DNA from: JAAFIP01 sp043718065
GTDB taxonomy: Bacteria; Pseudomonadota; Gammaproteobacteria; Burkholderiales; Burkholderiaceae_C
Length of the DNA: 17,387 bases
Assembly (NCBI GenBank): GCA_043718065.1
Contig: JAYSWJ010000320.1
Location: 1-17,387, forward strand
Reading direction: 5' to 3'
The translations under genes and the position numbers were made by a program. Positions 6,921-14,139 of this stretch are shown in pieces. How positions within the stretch are numbered: position 1 is the first letter of the stretch; each line of letters begins with the position of its first letter. The notes under the pieces are model-generated. The model did not search any database. It saw only the letters and a list, made by a program, of their open reading frames with translations, and was not told where the DNA came from.

Positions 6921-7514
6921 TCAGGTAGCCAAAGCTTCGCGCACAAAGTCTATGCGATCTTGGCCCCAAAACATTTGTTCGTCGACAAAGAAAGTCGGCG
7001 CACCGAACACGCCGCGCGCTACGGCCGCCTCGGTAGCTGCTTTAAGTGCGTCTTTGGTGTTTTGAGCATTAGCCAGCGCGACTATTCTGGCAGCGTCAAG
7101 GCCCGCAGCGGTGAGCACTTGGCCTACCACTGCCGGGTCGCTCATGTTCAGCGCGTCGACCCAAATGGCTTGGTAGATGGTGTTGCAATAGGGCACAAAG
7201 CGTGCGTCGTCGGTCATGTGCAAACCCATCGCTGCGCGCATCAGCAGCAAGGTGTTGATAGGAAAGTGCGGGTTGGTAGCCAGTGGCACACCGTAACGTT
7301 TGGCAAAGCGTGCAAAGTCGGTGAAGGTGTATTTGCCTTTAGCGGGAATAGTGGCGGGCGACTGGTTGCCAGTGGCTTGGAACACGCCGCCCAGTAATAT
7401 GGGTTTGAAGATGACCTTAGCGCCAGTTTGGGCTATTAGCGCAGGCAGTTGTGTAAAGGCCAAGTACGAGGCCGGGCTACCAAAGTCAAAGTAATAGTCA
7501 AGATTTTTTGTCAT
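6921..7514 (-). CDS. DsbA-fold 2-hydroxychromene-2-carboxylate isomerase-like protein
   Basis: The 197 aa match the HCCA isomerase / kappa-class GST family of thioredoxin folds with an inserted helical domain. The N-terminal YYFDFGSPASYLA (7-19) gives S13, the family's glutathione-binding/active position, in place of the CxxC of true DsbA. The C-terminal GVFGAPTFFVD (168-178) contains the cis-proline P173, followed by EQMFWGQDRIDFV (179-191), characteristic of the family. Members isomerise naphthalene-pathway intermediates with glutathione, but many homologues sit in fatty-acid gene clusters with unknown substrates. No signal peptide, so cytoplasmic. It lies 19 bp after the SDR and 31 bp before the crotonase, clearly in one operon. 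No aromatic-degradation genes are nearby, so the naphthalene role is unlikely here. Confidence 0.87.
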   Translation of the reverse strand: MTKNLDYYFDFGSPASYLAFTQLPALIAQTGAKVIFKPILLGGVFQATGNQSPATIPAKGKYTFTDFARFAKRYGVPLATNPHFPINTLLLMRAAMGLHMTDDARFVPYCNTIYQAIWVDALNMSDPAVVGQVLTAAGLDAARIVALANAQNTKDALKAATEAAVARGVFGAPTFFVDEQMFWGQDRIDFVREALAT

Positions 7515-7533
7515 GTGCGTCTTCAGATAATAT

Positions 7534-8322
7534 TTAAAACTTTTCCATGTACGGGCGCAGGTCTAACTCATGCGTCCATGCGTCGCGGGGCTGCTGGTGC
7601 AGCATCAGGTAGGCATCGGCGATGTGGTCGGGGTTGACTATGCCGCCTAGCTCTTTCATGGCGTAACGGTCTGGAAACTGGGTGCGAATAAATGCAGTGT
7701 CTATCGCACCGTCGATGATGGGGTGGGCCACATGCACGCCCAGCGGCCCTAGCTCACGCGCCATGCTTTGTGCCAGCGCACGCAGCGCCATCTTGCCGCC
7801 GGAAAAACCTGCAAAGTTCGCGCTGCCGCGTAGCGATGCGGTGGCACCTGTGAAGATAATGGTGCTTTTGTGCTGCACTCCGTTTGCATGGCCTTGCGCA
7901 GCATCTTCACGTGCCACCATGCGCTTGGCCACTTCGCGCCCCGTTAAAAAACCGGCCAAGCAAGCCATCTCCCACATCTTGGTGTAGCGGCGTGCGGTCT
8001 CAGTCAAAATGCTATTGGGTGAATTGGCACCGATGTTAAACACCATCACCTTGATAGGGCCGATCTCAGCTTCAATTTTTTCTACCAGCGCGATAACTTC
8101 TTCCTCCACCCGTGCATCGCTGCCGAACGCATGGCACACACCACCAGCGGTTTCAATCTGCTGCTTGAGAGCTTGGAGTTTGTCTAGATTGCGGCGTGTT
8201 ACGCACGCAATGTAGCCCTCGCGTGCAAATCGCCTCGCCACTGCCCCGCCGGTTGCATCGCCTGCGCCAATGACCAAACATACGCCTTGACTTGGGATGC
8301 TAAGTTTGGCGCTGGCGATCAT
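7534..8322 (-). CDS. SDR-family protein lacking the catalytic tyrosine
   Basis: This 262-aa protein has the short-chain dehydrogenase fold: a nucleotide-binding turn IGAGDATGGAVA (18-29), the NAG-like NIGAN (96-100), and the active-site helix region FSGGKMALRALAQSMARELG (173-192). The usual YxxxK is FxxxK (F173, K177), and the usual serine 13 residues earlier is A160, within TGATASLRG. Both classical catalytic hydroxyls therefore look absent, so it may bind NAD(P)H without normal dehydrogenase chemistry or act by another mechanism. AAGGA, overlapping the end of the upstream thioesterase gene, is the ribosome binding site, about 10 nt before the ATG. The 6-bp gap suggests translational coupling. 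Confidence 0.85.
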   Translation of the reverse strand: MIASAKLSIPSQGVCLVIGAGDATGGAVARRFAREGYIACVTRRNLDKLQALKQQIETAGGVCHAFGSDARVEEEVIALVEKIEAEIGPIKVMVFNIGANSPNSILTETARRYTKMWEMACLAGFLTGREVAKRMVAREDAAQGHANGVQHKSTIIFTGATASLRGSANFAGFSGGKMALRALAQSMARELGPLGVHVAHPIIDGAIDTAFIRTQFPDRYAMKELGGIVNPDHIADAYLMLHQQPRDAWTHELDLRPYMEKF

Positions 8323-8328
8323 GGTGAT

Positions 8329-9138
8329 TTATTCCTTGTAGTACACCACTTGGTGCGTGGTGGCTAATAGTGTGCCAGCCTCTGACCACAACTGCGCTGT
8401 TTGGTCAAAAAATCCGTTAAAAAAGCATTGCGCTTTTGCCTGACCTAGTACAAAACCACTACCCAAAGCGCTCAGCTGTTCAGCATCGGCATGAAAATAC
8501 ACCGTCATGGATACCGTGCCAATAGGCACAAACGTAGCGCGGCGTAAATATACGCGTGGAAAGAAGGTGTCAGCGATGGCTGTGAGAGACGTAAAGTCTA
8601 CAGCGCGCCCTTGCACATCGCGCACCCACATTTGCGTGAGCGTGTTACCTTCTTTGCCGTCCCACACCGCAGGCAAATGGCCGGTGATAGAGCGCATGTC
8701 ATAGCGCTGGGTCCATGCTAACTCCAGTGGCTGAGCGCGTGGCAAGGTGTGTGCAGCCGCCAGGGCGGGCATGGGCGACTCGTTGCTGCCAAAAGTGCGG
8801 CGCCGCACAGCGGTGACTGCCGTGGCTGTAATAATCACTTGATTGGCTTGCGTCAGTTCAATCTGCCAATGCTGCGTAGACCGATTAGTACGCGTAGGCT
8901 TGGCGGTAATTTCAAACGCACCTTGCGCTACACCCGCGCAAAAATTCACGGTTAATGACACGGGGCTGCCTAACCGCTCTGGGTGCAAGATGACCGCTTG
9001 CAGCAACACAGCGCCTGTAATACCGCCAAACGGCCCCACCATATTGAGCCAAGCCGCCTGCGTGGCGCCGCTGTAGTGCCCAGTACCCACGCTGTGCAAT
9101 GCTACTGCTTGGTCAAAATCAAAAGAGCGGGATGACAT
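8329..9138 (-). CDS. TesB-like double-hotdog acyl-CoA thioesterase
   Basis: This 269-aa protein has the length of two fused hotdog domains. The first (about 14-105) contains MVGPFGGITGAVLLQAVI (33-50), where a hydrophobic helix packs around the conserved glycine-rich turn, and SLTVNFCAG (61-69), the usual strand pairing. The second (about 150-268) ends in SEAGTLLATTHQVVYY. This matches the 4HBT_3/TesB-like group that hydrolyses acyl-CoA in the cytoplasm. It heads the downstream part of the cluster (thioesterase-SDR-DsbA-crotonase) and overlaps the SDR ribosome binding site. No ribosome binding site is visible and a promoter candidate lies just upstream, so its mRNA may be nearly leaderless. 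The substrate is unknown. Confidence 0.82.
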   Translation of the reverse strand: MSSRSFDFDQAVALHSVGTGHYSGATQAAWLNMVGPFGGITGAVLLQAVILHPERLGSPVSLTVNFCAGVAQGAFEITAKPTRTNRSTQHWQIELTQANQVIITATAVTAVRRRTFGSNESPMPALAAAHTLPRAQPLELAWTQRYDMRSITGHLPAVWDGKEGNTLTQMWVRDVQGRAVDFTSLTAIADTFFPRVYLRRATFVPIGTVSMTVYFHADAEQLSALGSGFVLGQAKAQCFFNGFFDQTAQLWSEAGTLLATTHQVVYYKE

Positions 9139-9152
9139 ACAGAACCATGCTT

Positions 9153-9181
9153 ATTACAAGTGGGCAATGTTGCAAATACAA
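9153..9181 (-). promoter_or_regulatory. Candidate sigma70 promoter for the thioesterase-SDR operon
   Basis: On the minus strand, TTGTAT (9176-9181) and TGTAAT (9153-9158) are 17 bp apart. The -10 matches the consensus at 5 of 6 positions, the -35 at 3 of 6. Transcription would start about 8 nt before the ATG at 9138, leaving a very short leader. The -35 touches dispersed repeat copy B. It is a pattern match only. Confidence 0.33.
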
Positions 9182-9252
9182 TGCTATTTAAATAATAGCT
9201 GCTTGAGCAGGATTTAATTGGGTTAGAAGCTATTTTTATATAAAAATAGCTT
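9180..9252 (+). repeat. Dispersed intergenic repeat, copy B, with a 26-bp perfect palindrome
   Basis: The core at 9196-9230 matches copy A at 30/35. The right end, 9227-9252, is a perfect 26-bp palindrome: AAGCTATTTTTAT followed by its exact reverse complement. It lies 10 bp beyond the thiolase stop codon and fills most of the thiolase-thioesterase gap, so it could act as a hairpin at the thiolase mRNA 3' end. The left boundary is approximate. Confidence 0.72.
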
Positions 9253-9262
9253 GAAATAAGGC

Positions 9263-10471
9263 TTATACACGCTCAAAAATGCCTGCTGCACCCTGGCCCA
9301 TGCCAACGCACATGGTGACCATGCCGTATTTCAGTTTGTTGCGCTGCAACGCATGGATAACGGTGGCCGCACGGATAGCACCCGTTGCGCCCAGTGGGTG
9401 GCCCAGCGCAATCGCGCCGCCCATCGGGTTCACTTTAGATGGGTCTAAACCCAAGGTGTTGATGACCGCTAGTGACTGTGCAGCAAAGGCTTCATTCAGT
9501 TCAAACCAGTCGATGTCAGAGTGCTTTAAGCCTGCATACTTCAATGCAGCGGGAATGGCCTCTATCGGGCCAATGCCCATGATGTGGGGTGGCACGCCGC
9601 GGCTGGCATAGCTGGAGAACTTGGCCAGTGGTGTCAGGTTGTAGCGCTTCAGTGCTGCTTCGCTCACTAAGATGAGTGCACCTGCGCCGTCCGATGTTTG
9701 GCTGCTATTGCCGGCAGTGACAGACCCGCGCGCCGAGAACACAGCGCGCAGTTTGCCCAAGCCTTCTACTGTCGTGTCGGGCCGCGCGCCTTCGTCTAGG
9801 CTCACGCTGCGGGTGCTGGTGGTGACCTCGGCAGTGTCCAGGTTCACATTGCGCTCGGTCACTTCTACCGCTGTCATCTCAGCGGCAAAGTGGCCTGCCT
9901 TCATGGCGGCCAGCGCTTTCATGTGCGACGCGTAGGCAAACTCATCTTGCGCTTCGCGGCTGATCTTCCACTGCGTGGCTACTTTCTCAGCGGTCAGGCC
10001 CATGCCGTAGGCGATGCCGTAGTTGTCAACATTCTCGGTGTCGGCAAAGATAGCGGGCGACAGATTAGGCGAGTTGCCCATCATGGGCACCATGCTCATG
10101 CTCTCAGTGCCCGCGGCAATCATCACGTCGGCCTCGCCTACGCGAATGCGGTCAGCAGCCATTTGCACCGCGCTGATGCCTGATGCGCAAAAACGGTTGA
10201 CGGTGATGCCGCCCACGCTTTTGGGCAGGCCTGCCAGTACCGCACCTACGCGGGCTACGTTCAGGCCTTGCTGCGCCTCGGGGATAGCGCAACCGCAGAT
10301 CACGTCTTCAATGCTGGCGGGGTCTAGGCCGGGCACTTGGGCCAGCGCGCTGCGCAGTACAGTGGCTAGCAAATCATCTGGCCGTGTATTGCGAAAAAAT
10401 CCTTTGTGCGAGCGGCCAATGGGCGTGCGCGTAGCGGCAACGATATAGGCTTCTTGAACTTGTTTGGCCAT
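9263..10471 (-). CDS. Acetyl-CoA C-acyltransferase (FadA-type thiolase)
   Basis: From the ATG at 10471 the protein has 402 aa, the usual thiolase length. This start has AAGGAA about 8 nt upstream; a start at 10507 would add 12 residues that span that site. Catalytic elements are complete: the nucleophilic cysteine C95 in NRFCASG (92-98), NEAFA (326-330), H358 in GGAIALGHPLGATG (351-364) and C388 in CVGMGQG (388-394). It cleaves 3-ketoacyl-CoA with CoA to acetyl-CoA and a shortened acyl-CoA, the last step of beta-oxidation. The fused hydratase/dehydrogenase upstream in the same cluster supplies its substrate, favouring degradative FadA over biosynthetic acetoacetyl-CoA thiolase. It works in the cytoplasm. 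Confidence 0.93.
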   Translation of the reverse strand: MAKQVQEAYIVAATRTPIGRSHKGFFRNTRPDDLLATVLRSALAQVPGLDPASIEDVICGCAIPEAQQGLNVARVGAVLAGLPKSVGGITVNRFCASGISAVQMAADRIRVGEADVMIAAGTESMSMVPMMGNSPNLSPAIFADTENVDNYGIAYGMGLTAEKVATQWKISREAQDEFAYASHMKALAAMKAGHFAAEMTAVEVTERNVNLDTAEVTTSTRSVSLDEGARPDTTVEGLGKLRAVFSARGSVTAGNSSQTSDGAGALILVSEAALKRYNLTPLAKFSSYASRGVPPHIMGIGPIEAIPAALKYAGLKHSDIDWFELNEAFAAQSLAVINTLGLDPSKVNPMGGAIALGHPLGATGAIRAATVIHALQRNKLKYGMVTMCVGMGQGAAGIFERV

Positions 10472-10563
10472 GGTGAATTCCTTCTTAGTTAGTTGAGGAC
10501 AAAGCAACGGTGCGCTACACGCTGTCCGTTGGACTGTCCCGCAAAGTTTCAGTTTTAATCAAT

Positions 10564-11088
10564 TTACGCTGCGCTAGTGGCTGCAACTTTGGCGGGGCGC
10601 TTGGATGGAATCCAAGCCCAGATAAACTCGCACACCAGCGGATGGTTGCCCGATTCGTCGGTGACCACCACGGGCACAGTCACCTCGCCTTTGTCGGTGC
10701 TTTGAATCAACGCACGCTGCTCATCAGTCAACGTGGCCACAGCGCGCATCGCGCCCATGCCGCGCTTGGTAAATTGCACGCGCATTTCTTTGACCACGGG
10801 CAAGCAGTCGTCGCGCACGTTCATGCCCATCACCATGCCAGTGGCGGTCTCAGCCGCTAGCGTGGTGGCCACAGCGTGCACACCCTCGATGTGGTTTTGC
10901 ACTTTGCGGCGGTTGGCTACAAAGATCACCACTTTGTCGGGCGACATGACTTCGTAGCGCAGCTTGGCTGTGCCAGTGAAGGGCACAGCGCGGCCTAGTA
11001 CGACAGACTGAAACCACGGACGGAAGTAGGCGGGTACTTCGTTTAGGCGGCTTAGCTGGCGTTGTAGGCGGTTGGGGGTGTTGGTCAT
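10564..11088 (-). CDS. DUF4442 hotdog-fold protein
   Basis: This 174-aa protein resembles the DUF4442 hotdog family, a group related to PaaI-like thioesterases with mostly unproven activity. Supporting features are the N-terminal helical segment, NHIEGVHAVATTLAAETATG (65-84) as the presumed central hotdog helix with H66 and E79 as candidate active-site residues, and KEMRVQFTKRGMG (99-111) as the following strand-turn. The last dozen residues are low-complexity Ala/Lys. It lies between the fused beta-oxidation enzyme and the thiolase on the same strand, so an acyl-CoA thioesterase role is plausible but inferred. There is no clear ribosome binding site; GGAA occurs about 11 nt upstream. Gaps on both sides (112 and 92 bp) are larger than elsewhere in the cluster. 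Confidence 0.77.
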   Translation of the reverse strand: MTNTPNRLQRQLSRLNEVPAYFRPWFQSVVLGRAVPFTGTAKLRYEVMSPDKVVIFVANRRKVQNHIEGVHAVATTLAAETATGMVMGMNVRDDCLPVVKEMRVQFTKRGMGAMRAVATLTDEQRALIQSTDKGEVTVPVVVTDESGNHPLVCEFIWAWIPSKRPAKVAATSAA

Positions 11089-11099
11089 GTTGTAGTGTT

Positions 11100-11184
11100 C
11101 CGTTCGGCCTGAGCTTGTCGAAGGCTTTATGCAATTACTTGCTGTAGTTTTGTAGGAATGCTTCGACGAGCTCAGCGCGAACGG
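11100..11184. repeat. REP-like inverted pair
   Basis: Arms 11100-11124 and 11160-11184 are inverted copies matching at 21 of 25 positions, around a 35-nt loop. They carry the motifs CTGAGCTTGTCGAAG and CTTCGACGAGCTCAG. This resembles a REP-type palindrome widespread in Proteobacteria (GTTCG.. CTGAGCTTGTCGAAG). It fills most of the gap between the DUF4442 gene and the fused beta-oxidation gene, so it could stabilise the upstream message or terminate part of the transcription. No RAYT transposase is present in this window. Confidence 0.75.
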
Positions 11185-11200
11185 TGAAGTATGAGTTACG

Positions 11201-13633
11201 TTAGTTTCTGACAGGCTTACCAGTCGACAACATCCCCATAATCCGCTCTTGCGTTTTAGCCATCGTCAGCAAGCTGGTGAAGGCTTGGCGCTCTAGCGTC
11301 ATCAAATATTCTTCGGTCACTAAAGTGCCTGCGTCTACATCGCCGCCACACACTACATTGGCGATCAGCGTTGCAATGTGAAAGTCATGCTGGCTGATAA
11401 AGCCGCCGTCGCGCATGTTGATCAGCGAGCCAGTGATGGTGGCTTTGCCGTTACGGCCTGCTGCGGGGAACTGGCGCTTCAGAGGCGCGCGGTAGCCCGA
11501 TGCTGCCATCGCCTTGGCTTCGTTAATCGCCACAAACAGCAGCTCGTCTTTGTTAGGCACAATCACGTCAGACCACAGCAGATAGCCCAGCTTGCGCGAC
11601 TCAATCGCGCTGGTGCCCACCTTCGCCATAGCGGCGTTGGTAAAGCCTTCGGTGATGAAGGGCAGCAAGTCTTTGCTGTTGCTGCTGGCCATGTTCTCGG
11701 CCGCGCGGCGTGCAATGTAGGTGAGGCCACCGGCACCGGGCACCAAGCCCACGCCGACTTCGACCAAACCAATATAGCTTTCCATCGCAACAGCGCGCTT
11801 GGCAGAGTGCACTGCCAGCTCACACCCACCACCCAGCGCCAAGCCGCGCACAGCGCTGACCACCGGCACGTTGGCATAGCGCAGGCGCAGCATCACGCGC
11901 TGCACTTCGGCCATAGCTTCGTCCAGCAGGCTCACGCCGCCGCTCATGAATGCAGGTAGCATCCCTTGCAAGTCAGCGCCTGCGCAAAACGGCTCATCGC
12001 CTGACCAAATGACTACGCCTGCGTAATCGGCTTCGGCCATCTCGACGGCTTTTTCCAAGCCCGCCATCACGTCCATGCTGATGACGTGCATTTTGGTTTT
12101 GATGCTGGCGATGACTACGCCAGTACCGGCTGGGCGGTCATCACCATCCAATGTCCACAAGCGGATGGCCGCATCTTCAAATAATGTTTTGCCTGCGGTT
12201 TCAAACCCTGCCAAGCCAAGGCCTTGCGCATGGCCGCTGACAATTTCAGGGAAGTGCTGGCGTGCATACACGGGCAGTTGGCGCTTAGGCACAAACTGCT
12301 TGGTAGATGGGTTCCAAGAGCCTTCAGCTTGGTGTACACCACCTTGTTCCGCAACAGCGCCTTTAAACACCCACTCAGGCAGCGGTGCTTTGCACAGCGC
12401 TTTGCCAGCGTCAATGTCTTCTTGAATCATCTTGGCCACAGGTAGCCAGCCAGCTTCTTGCCACAGCTCAAACGGGCCTTGCTTCATGCCAAAGCCCCAG
12501 CGCATGGCCAGGTCAAGGTCGCGTGCGGTTTCGGCAACCGATTGCAGATGGATCGCTGCATAGTGGAAGCTGTCGCGCAAGATGGCCCAGAGGAACTGGC
12601 CTTGTTTGCCTTCGGCGTTGCGCAGTAGCTGCAGGCGTTCTGCGGCAGGCTTTTTCAGCATGCGGGCGTATACCTCGTCAGACTTCTCGCCACCGGGCAC
12701 ATAGTCTTTGCTTTCAAAGTCAAAGCGCAAAATATCGCGACCTACTTTTTTAAAGAATCCAGCCTTGGCCTTTTGGCCCAGCGCACCAGCGTCCATTAAG
12801 GTCTTGAGGACGGCAGGCGTGCCAAAGTTGCCGTAAAAGGGGTCGGTCTTTTCGTCTAAGTTGTCTTGCAAGGTTTTAATCACGTGAAACATCACGTCCA
12901 GGCCCACCACATCAGCGGTGCGGAAGGTGCCACTGCTGGCGCGGCCTAATTTTTTACCCGTCAGGTCGTCTACTACGTCGTAGGTCAGGCCAAAGTTCTC
13001 GGCCTGCTTCATCACACCCAGCATACCGGCGATGCCGACGCGGTTGGCAATAAAGTTAGGCGTGTCTTTGGCACGCACTACGCCTTTACCTACGGCGCTG
13101 GTGACAAAAGCTTCGAGCTGGTCCAGCACGATAGGCTGGGTGGTAGGGGTGTTGATCAACTCCACCAAATACATGTAGCGCGGTGGGTTAAAAAAGTGAA
13201 TACCGCAAAAGCGTGGTTTGATGTTCTCGGGCAAAGCCTCAGACAGTTTGGTAATCGACAGGCCCGAGGTGTTAGACGCAACTATGGCGTTTTCTGACAC
13301 GAAAGGCGCTATCTTTTTGTACAGGTCTAGTTTCCAGTCCATGCGCTCGGCAATCGCCTCAATAATGAGGTCACAGTCGCGCAGCAGCTCTAGGTGCTCG
13401 TCGTAGTTGGCTTGCTGGATCAGCGCAGCATCTTCAACCACGCCCAATGGTGATGGCTTGAGTTTCTTCAACCCTTCTACCGCTTTGGTGACGATGCCGT
13501 TTTTAGCGCCTTCCTTGGCCGCCAAATCAAACAAAACAACAGGCACTTTGACGTTGACCAAGTGCGCAGCAATCTGCGCACCCATCACGCCTGCGCCGAG
13601 CACGGCGACTTTTTTAACTTGAAAACCAGACAT
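11201..13633 (-). CDS. Fused 3-hydroxyacyl-CoA dehydrogenase/enoyl-CoA hydratase (FadN-like)
   Basis: This 810-aa bifunctional enzyme catalyses steps two and three of beta-oxidation. The dehydrogenase domain comes first: NAD-binding GAGVMGAQIAAHL (13-25), catalytic H146 in GIHFFNPP with E158 in YLVELI, N197 in FIANRVG, and a dehydrogenase C-terminal repeat to about 400. The hydratase domain follows, with oxyanion-hole segments EPFCAGADLQG (547-557) and RGLALGGGCELA (596-607) and catalytic E625 in GLVEVGVGLVPGAGG. The second hydratase glutamate is probably E646 in AAENM, shifted by one. The dehydrogenase-then-hydratase order is that of Bacillus FadN, the reverse of E. coli FadB. AAGG precedes the ATG by about 8 nt, and the DUF2147 gene ends 16 bp upstream. 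Confidence 0.93.
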   Translation of the reverse strand: MSGFQVKKVAVLGAGVMGAQIAAHLVNVKVPVVLFDLAAKEGAKNGIVTKAVEGLKKLKPSPLGVVEDAALIQQANYDEHLELLRDCDLIIEAIAERMDWKLDLYKKIAPFVSENAIVASNTSGLSITKLSEALPENIKPRFCGIHFFNPPRYMYLVELINTPTTQPIVLDQLEAFVTSAVGKGVVRAKDTPNFIANRVGIAGMLGVMKQAENFGLTYDVVDDLTGKKLGRASSGTFRTADVVGLDVMFHVIKTLQDNLDEKTDPFYGNFGTPAVLKTLMDAGALGQKAKAGFFKKVGRDILRFDFESKDYVPGGEKSDEVYARMLKKPAAERLQLLRNAEGKQGQFLWAILRDSFHYAAIHLQSVAETARDLDLAMRWGFGMKQGPFELWQEAGWLPVAKMIQEDIDAGKALCKAPLPEWVFKGAVAEQGGVHQAEGSWNPSTKQFVPKRQLPVYARQHFPEIVSGHAQGLGLAGFETAGKTLFEDAAIRLWTLDGDDRPAGTGVVIASIKTKMHVISMDVMAGLEKAVEMAEADYAGVVIWSGDEPFCAGADLQGMLPAFMSGGVSLLDEAMAEVQRVMLRLRYANVPVVSAVRGLALGGGCELAVHSAKRAVAMESYIGLVEVGVGLVPGAGGLTYIARRAAENMASSNSKDLLPFITEGFTNAAMAKVGTSAIESRKLGYLLWSDVIVPNKDELLFVAINEAKAMAASGYRAPLKRQFPAAGRNGKATITGSLINMRDGGFISQHDFHIATLIANVVCGGDVDAGTLVTEEYLMTLERQAFTSLLTMAKTQERIMGMLSTGKPVRN

Positions 13634-13649
13634 TCTTTAACCTTATTTT

Positions 13650-14093
13650 TTATTCAACGCGAACCCAAGTCTGGGTGCGACCAAACATTGGGTTACCAAC
13701 GTAGCCGCGCACAGCCAGTTTTTTTCCGCCGTCTTCAGGCGTCATCTTCAGGGTGTATTCTTTGCCGTTTTCAGGGTCAAGAATTTTGCCGCCAGTCCAT
13801 ACATCGGCACCGTCTTCTTTCTTGCCGCCACGAATAATCTCTAGGCCTAAGATGGGTTTGCCTTTGCGCGCATCTTTGCAGTCATCACACACATCCTCAG
13901 GCTTGGCGTCTTTGAGCAATCGCTTGGTAATCTTGCCGCTCAAGGCACCAGCCACTTCTGTGATGGTGATCTCTTCTTTAGCTTCTTTAGTTTTGTCGTC
14001 GATAGACTGCCACTTGCCTATGGGCGTGTTTTGCGCCCAAGCAGTGCCTAAAGCGGCTACCAAAACCAAACCAGTCATTGTATTTTTCAACAT
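13650..14093 (-). CDS. Periplasmic DUF2147 protein
   Basis: The 147 aa begin with a signal peptide (MLKNTMTGLVLVAALGTAWA, cleavage probably after A20), leaving a beta-rich domain of about 127 residues. DUF2147 marks are GKWQSIDD (26-33), LGLEIIRGGKK (82-92), DVWTGGKILDPENGKEY (97-113), KLAVRGYVG (125-133) and FGRTQTWVR (137-145). The CDDC motif (C69, C72) could form a disulfide or bind metal. The function of the family is unknown to me. AAGGAG, 6 nt before the ATG, is the best ribosome binding site in the cluster. An exported protein between two cytoplasmic beta-oxidation genes is unexpected, but the gaps (46 and 16 bp) make co-transcription likely. Confidence 0.9.
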   Translation of the reverse strand: MLKNTMTGLVLVAALGTAWAQNTPIGKWQSIDDKTKEAKEEITITEVAGALSGKITKRLLKDAKPEDVCDDCKDARKGKPILGLEIIRGGKKEDGADVWTGGKILDPENGKEYTLKMTPEDGGKKLAVRGYVGNPMFGRTQTWVRVE

Positions 14094-14139
14094 AGCAAGC
14101 TCCTTTAAAGATGTTAATGTGAGACAGAGAAACTAGACT

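Noticed and set aside
6890..6946. Upstream start for the crotonase adding 19 residues
   Set aside because: It would overlap the DsbA-fold gene and add unconserved sequence, while the later Met begins directly at the family N-terminus.
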